The notes beneath the pieces are model-generated. The model was not told the origin of the DNA. It searched no databases and saw only the letters and a list, made by a program, of their open reading frames with translations. From contig DALTYD010000012.1 of assembly GCA_029986255.1 (NCBI GenBank), forward strand, positions 1 to 24,335: a stretch of DNA of 24,335 nt, in the 5' to 3' direction. Shown here piece after piece: positions 23,663-24,335 of this stretch. The first letter of the stretch is position 1. Every line of letters begins with the position of its first letter. This stretch comes from Methanocorpusculum sp. (GTDB lineage: Archaea > Halobacteriota > Methanomicrobia > Methanomicrobiales > Methanocorpusculaceae). A program made the translations under genes and the position numbers.

Positions 23663-24319
23663 ATGTCCGCATTCGAGATCGCTAATCTTCTCTCCCATGC
23701 ACAGATTACACCCACACATATCCGATATGCTATTCATCATCTGACAAAACTAGAACGAATTGTGCTGTACGATGCAGCAAATCCATTACATCGCTCAGTT
23801 ACAGGGAAATATTTTGAATCTCTTGCCTATGAATTGTTGCTGGGAACTGCAGAATGTTCAAACAAAGTCTTCTCCGTTGCTGCAAAATTTTCGGATGCAG
23901 TGTTTGTACCTTATAATAAATATTCGCCTGACGGTTTGTGGTACTCTCGGGACGGTAGTATACAATTCCGAGTGAGGGGAAAAGTTGCAGCTGAGGTAGA
24001 TCTCCTAATCAAAACAGAAGATGGAATCCGCGTGTTTGGCGAGGTAATCACCAACCCATTGAAAATGAGGGGACTTTGTAGTGAAATTTCTGCAAAAAAA
24101 AAATTGCTCTCTGACCTCTACAAAGAACCAGTAGAATTTCTGATGGTACTTGCGGCAATCCCTCCAAACAGGAAGGTACGATGCCTAAAAAGAACGGATG
24201 CGTATGCAGTAATTACACAGGGTGAACTTTCCTATGAGATGGTGCATCCCAGTGAGGTTCTGAAACGAAAACTCTCTTCATCAGTAAGCACAAAGAGAGT
24301 TGATGGGAAAAATTGGTAG
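23663..24319 (+). CDS. Uncharacterised protein with PD-(D/E)XK nuclease-like pattern
   Basis: The family is not recognised. The 218 residues appear soluble, with no signal peptide or membrane segment. The layout resembles the PD-(D/E)XK nuclease fold: helix with Glu52 (TGKYFESLAYELLL), strand with Glu111/Asp113 (AAEVDLLI), strand with Glu127 (IRVFGEVIT), then a Lys-rich helix (SEISAKKKLLSDLYK) and a hydrophobic strand (VEFLMVLAAI). The usual ExK lysine is replaced by Thr or Ile (EVIT), so either a later lysine has moved in or the site is inactive. The N-terminal 35 residues could form a small helical DNA-binding-like unit. It begins 5 bp after gltX without a clear ribosome binding site and is probably coupled to it. 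The frame is intact, and amino-acid composition is like that of its neighbours. Confidence 0.6.
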   Translation: MSAFEIANLLSHAQITPTHIRYAIHHLTKLERIVLYDAANPLHRSVTGKYFESLAYELLLGTAECSNKVFSVAAKFSDAVFVPYNKYSPDGLWYSRDGSIQFRVRGKVAAEVDLLIKTEDGIRVFGEVITNPLKMRGLCSEISAKKKLLSDLYKEPVEFLMVLAAIPPNRKVRCLKRTDAYAVITQGELSYEMVHPSEVLKRKLSSSVSTKRVDGKNW

Positions 24320-24335
24320 AAATTACAGAAAAATA

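Overview
The window is a euryarchaeal chromosome segment, most probably from a methanogen of the Methanomicrobiales or a close relative in the class Methanomicrobia. The evidence is an archaeal ribosomal protein/RNA polymerase cluster (S13-S4-S11-RpoD-L18e-L13-S9-RpoN-RpoK-enolase-S2), an RpoD carrying two complete 4Fe-4S cysteine motifs, an aIF2-beta fused to a TRAM domain, an archaeal-type glutamyl-tRNA synthetase, an archaeal mevalonate/isopentenyl phosphate pathway cluster, and MfnA, an enzyme of methanofuran and beta-alanine synthesis. By eye the DNA is AT-rich, and the spacers between operons are unusually long and very AT-rich.

Layout. 1-1288: C-terminal part of a decayed SbcC (SMC/Rad50-like nuclease ATPase) gene, broken by many frameshifts and stops. 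1571-4995 (minus): mfnA and ppsA, probably one transcript with ppsA first. 4996-5953: long spacer with a 24-bp tandem duplication. 5954-7171: pgk. 7394-7775: unidentified broken gene containing an 84-bp tandem duplication. 7801-8415: aIF2-beta-TRAM, convergent with rpoL (8734-9006, minus). 9272-9356: tRNA-Ser(GCT). 9450-15311: the ribosomal protein/RNA polymerase/enolase/S2 operon, with tRNA-Pro(CGG) between rpoN and rpoK. 15686-16354: a decayed MEMO-family gene that still keeps its stop/start overlap with mvk. 16354-21441: mvk, ipk, fni, RNase J and idsA. 21442-21974: spacer with a perfect 28-bp inverted repeat. 21975-24319: gltX and an unidentified protein with a nuclease-fold-like pattern.

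How the genes fit together. PpsA, enolase and Pgk are three steps of gluconeogenesis from pyruvate. Mvk, Ipk, Fni and IdsA take mevalonate to the C15/C20 prenyl diphosphates needed for archaeal ether lipids. The rest is core transcription and translation. Every core gene reads as intact with its catalytic residues in place, whereas the accessory genes (SbcC, MEMO, at least one unknown) are in advanced decay. That contrast suggests a genome under erosion, as in host-associated methanogens; the lifestyle is inference, the broken genes are visible directly. I found no CRISPR array, intact transposase, prophage or defence island. The most informative features are the two identifiable pseudogenes, the inverted repeat near gltX and the nuclease-like protein at the right end.
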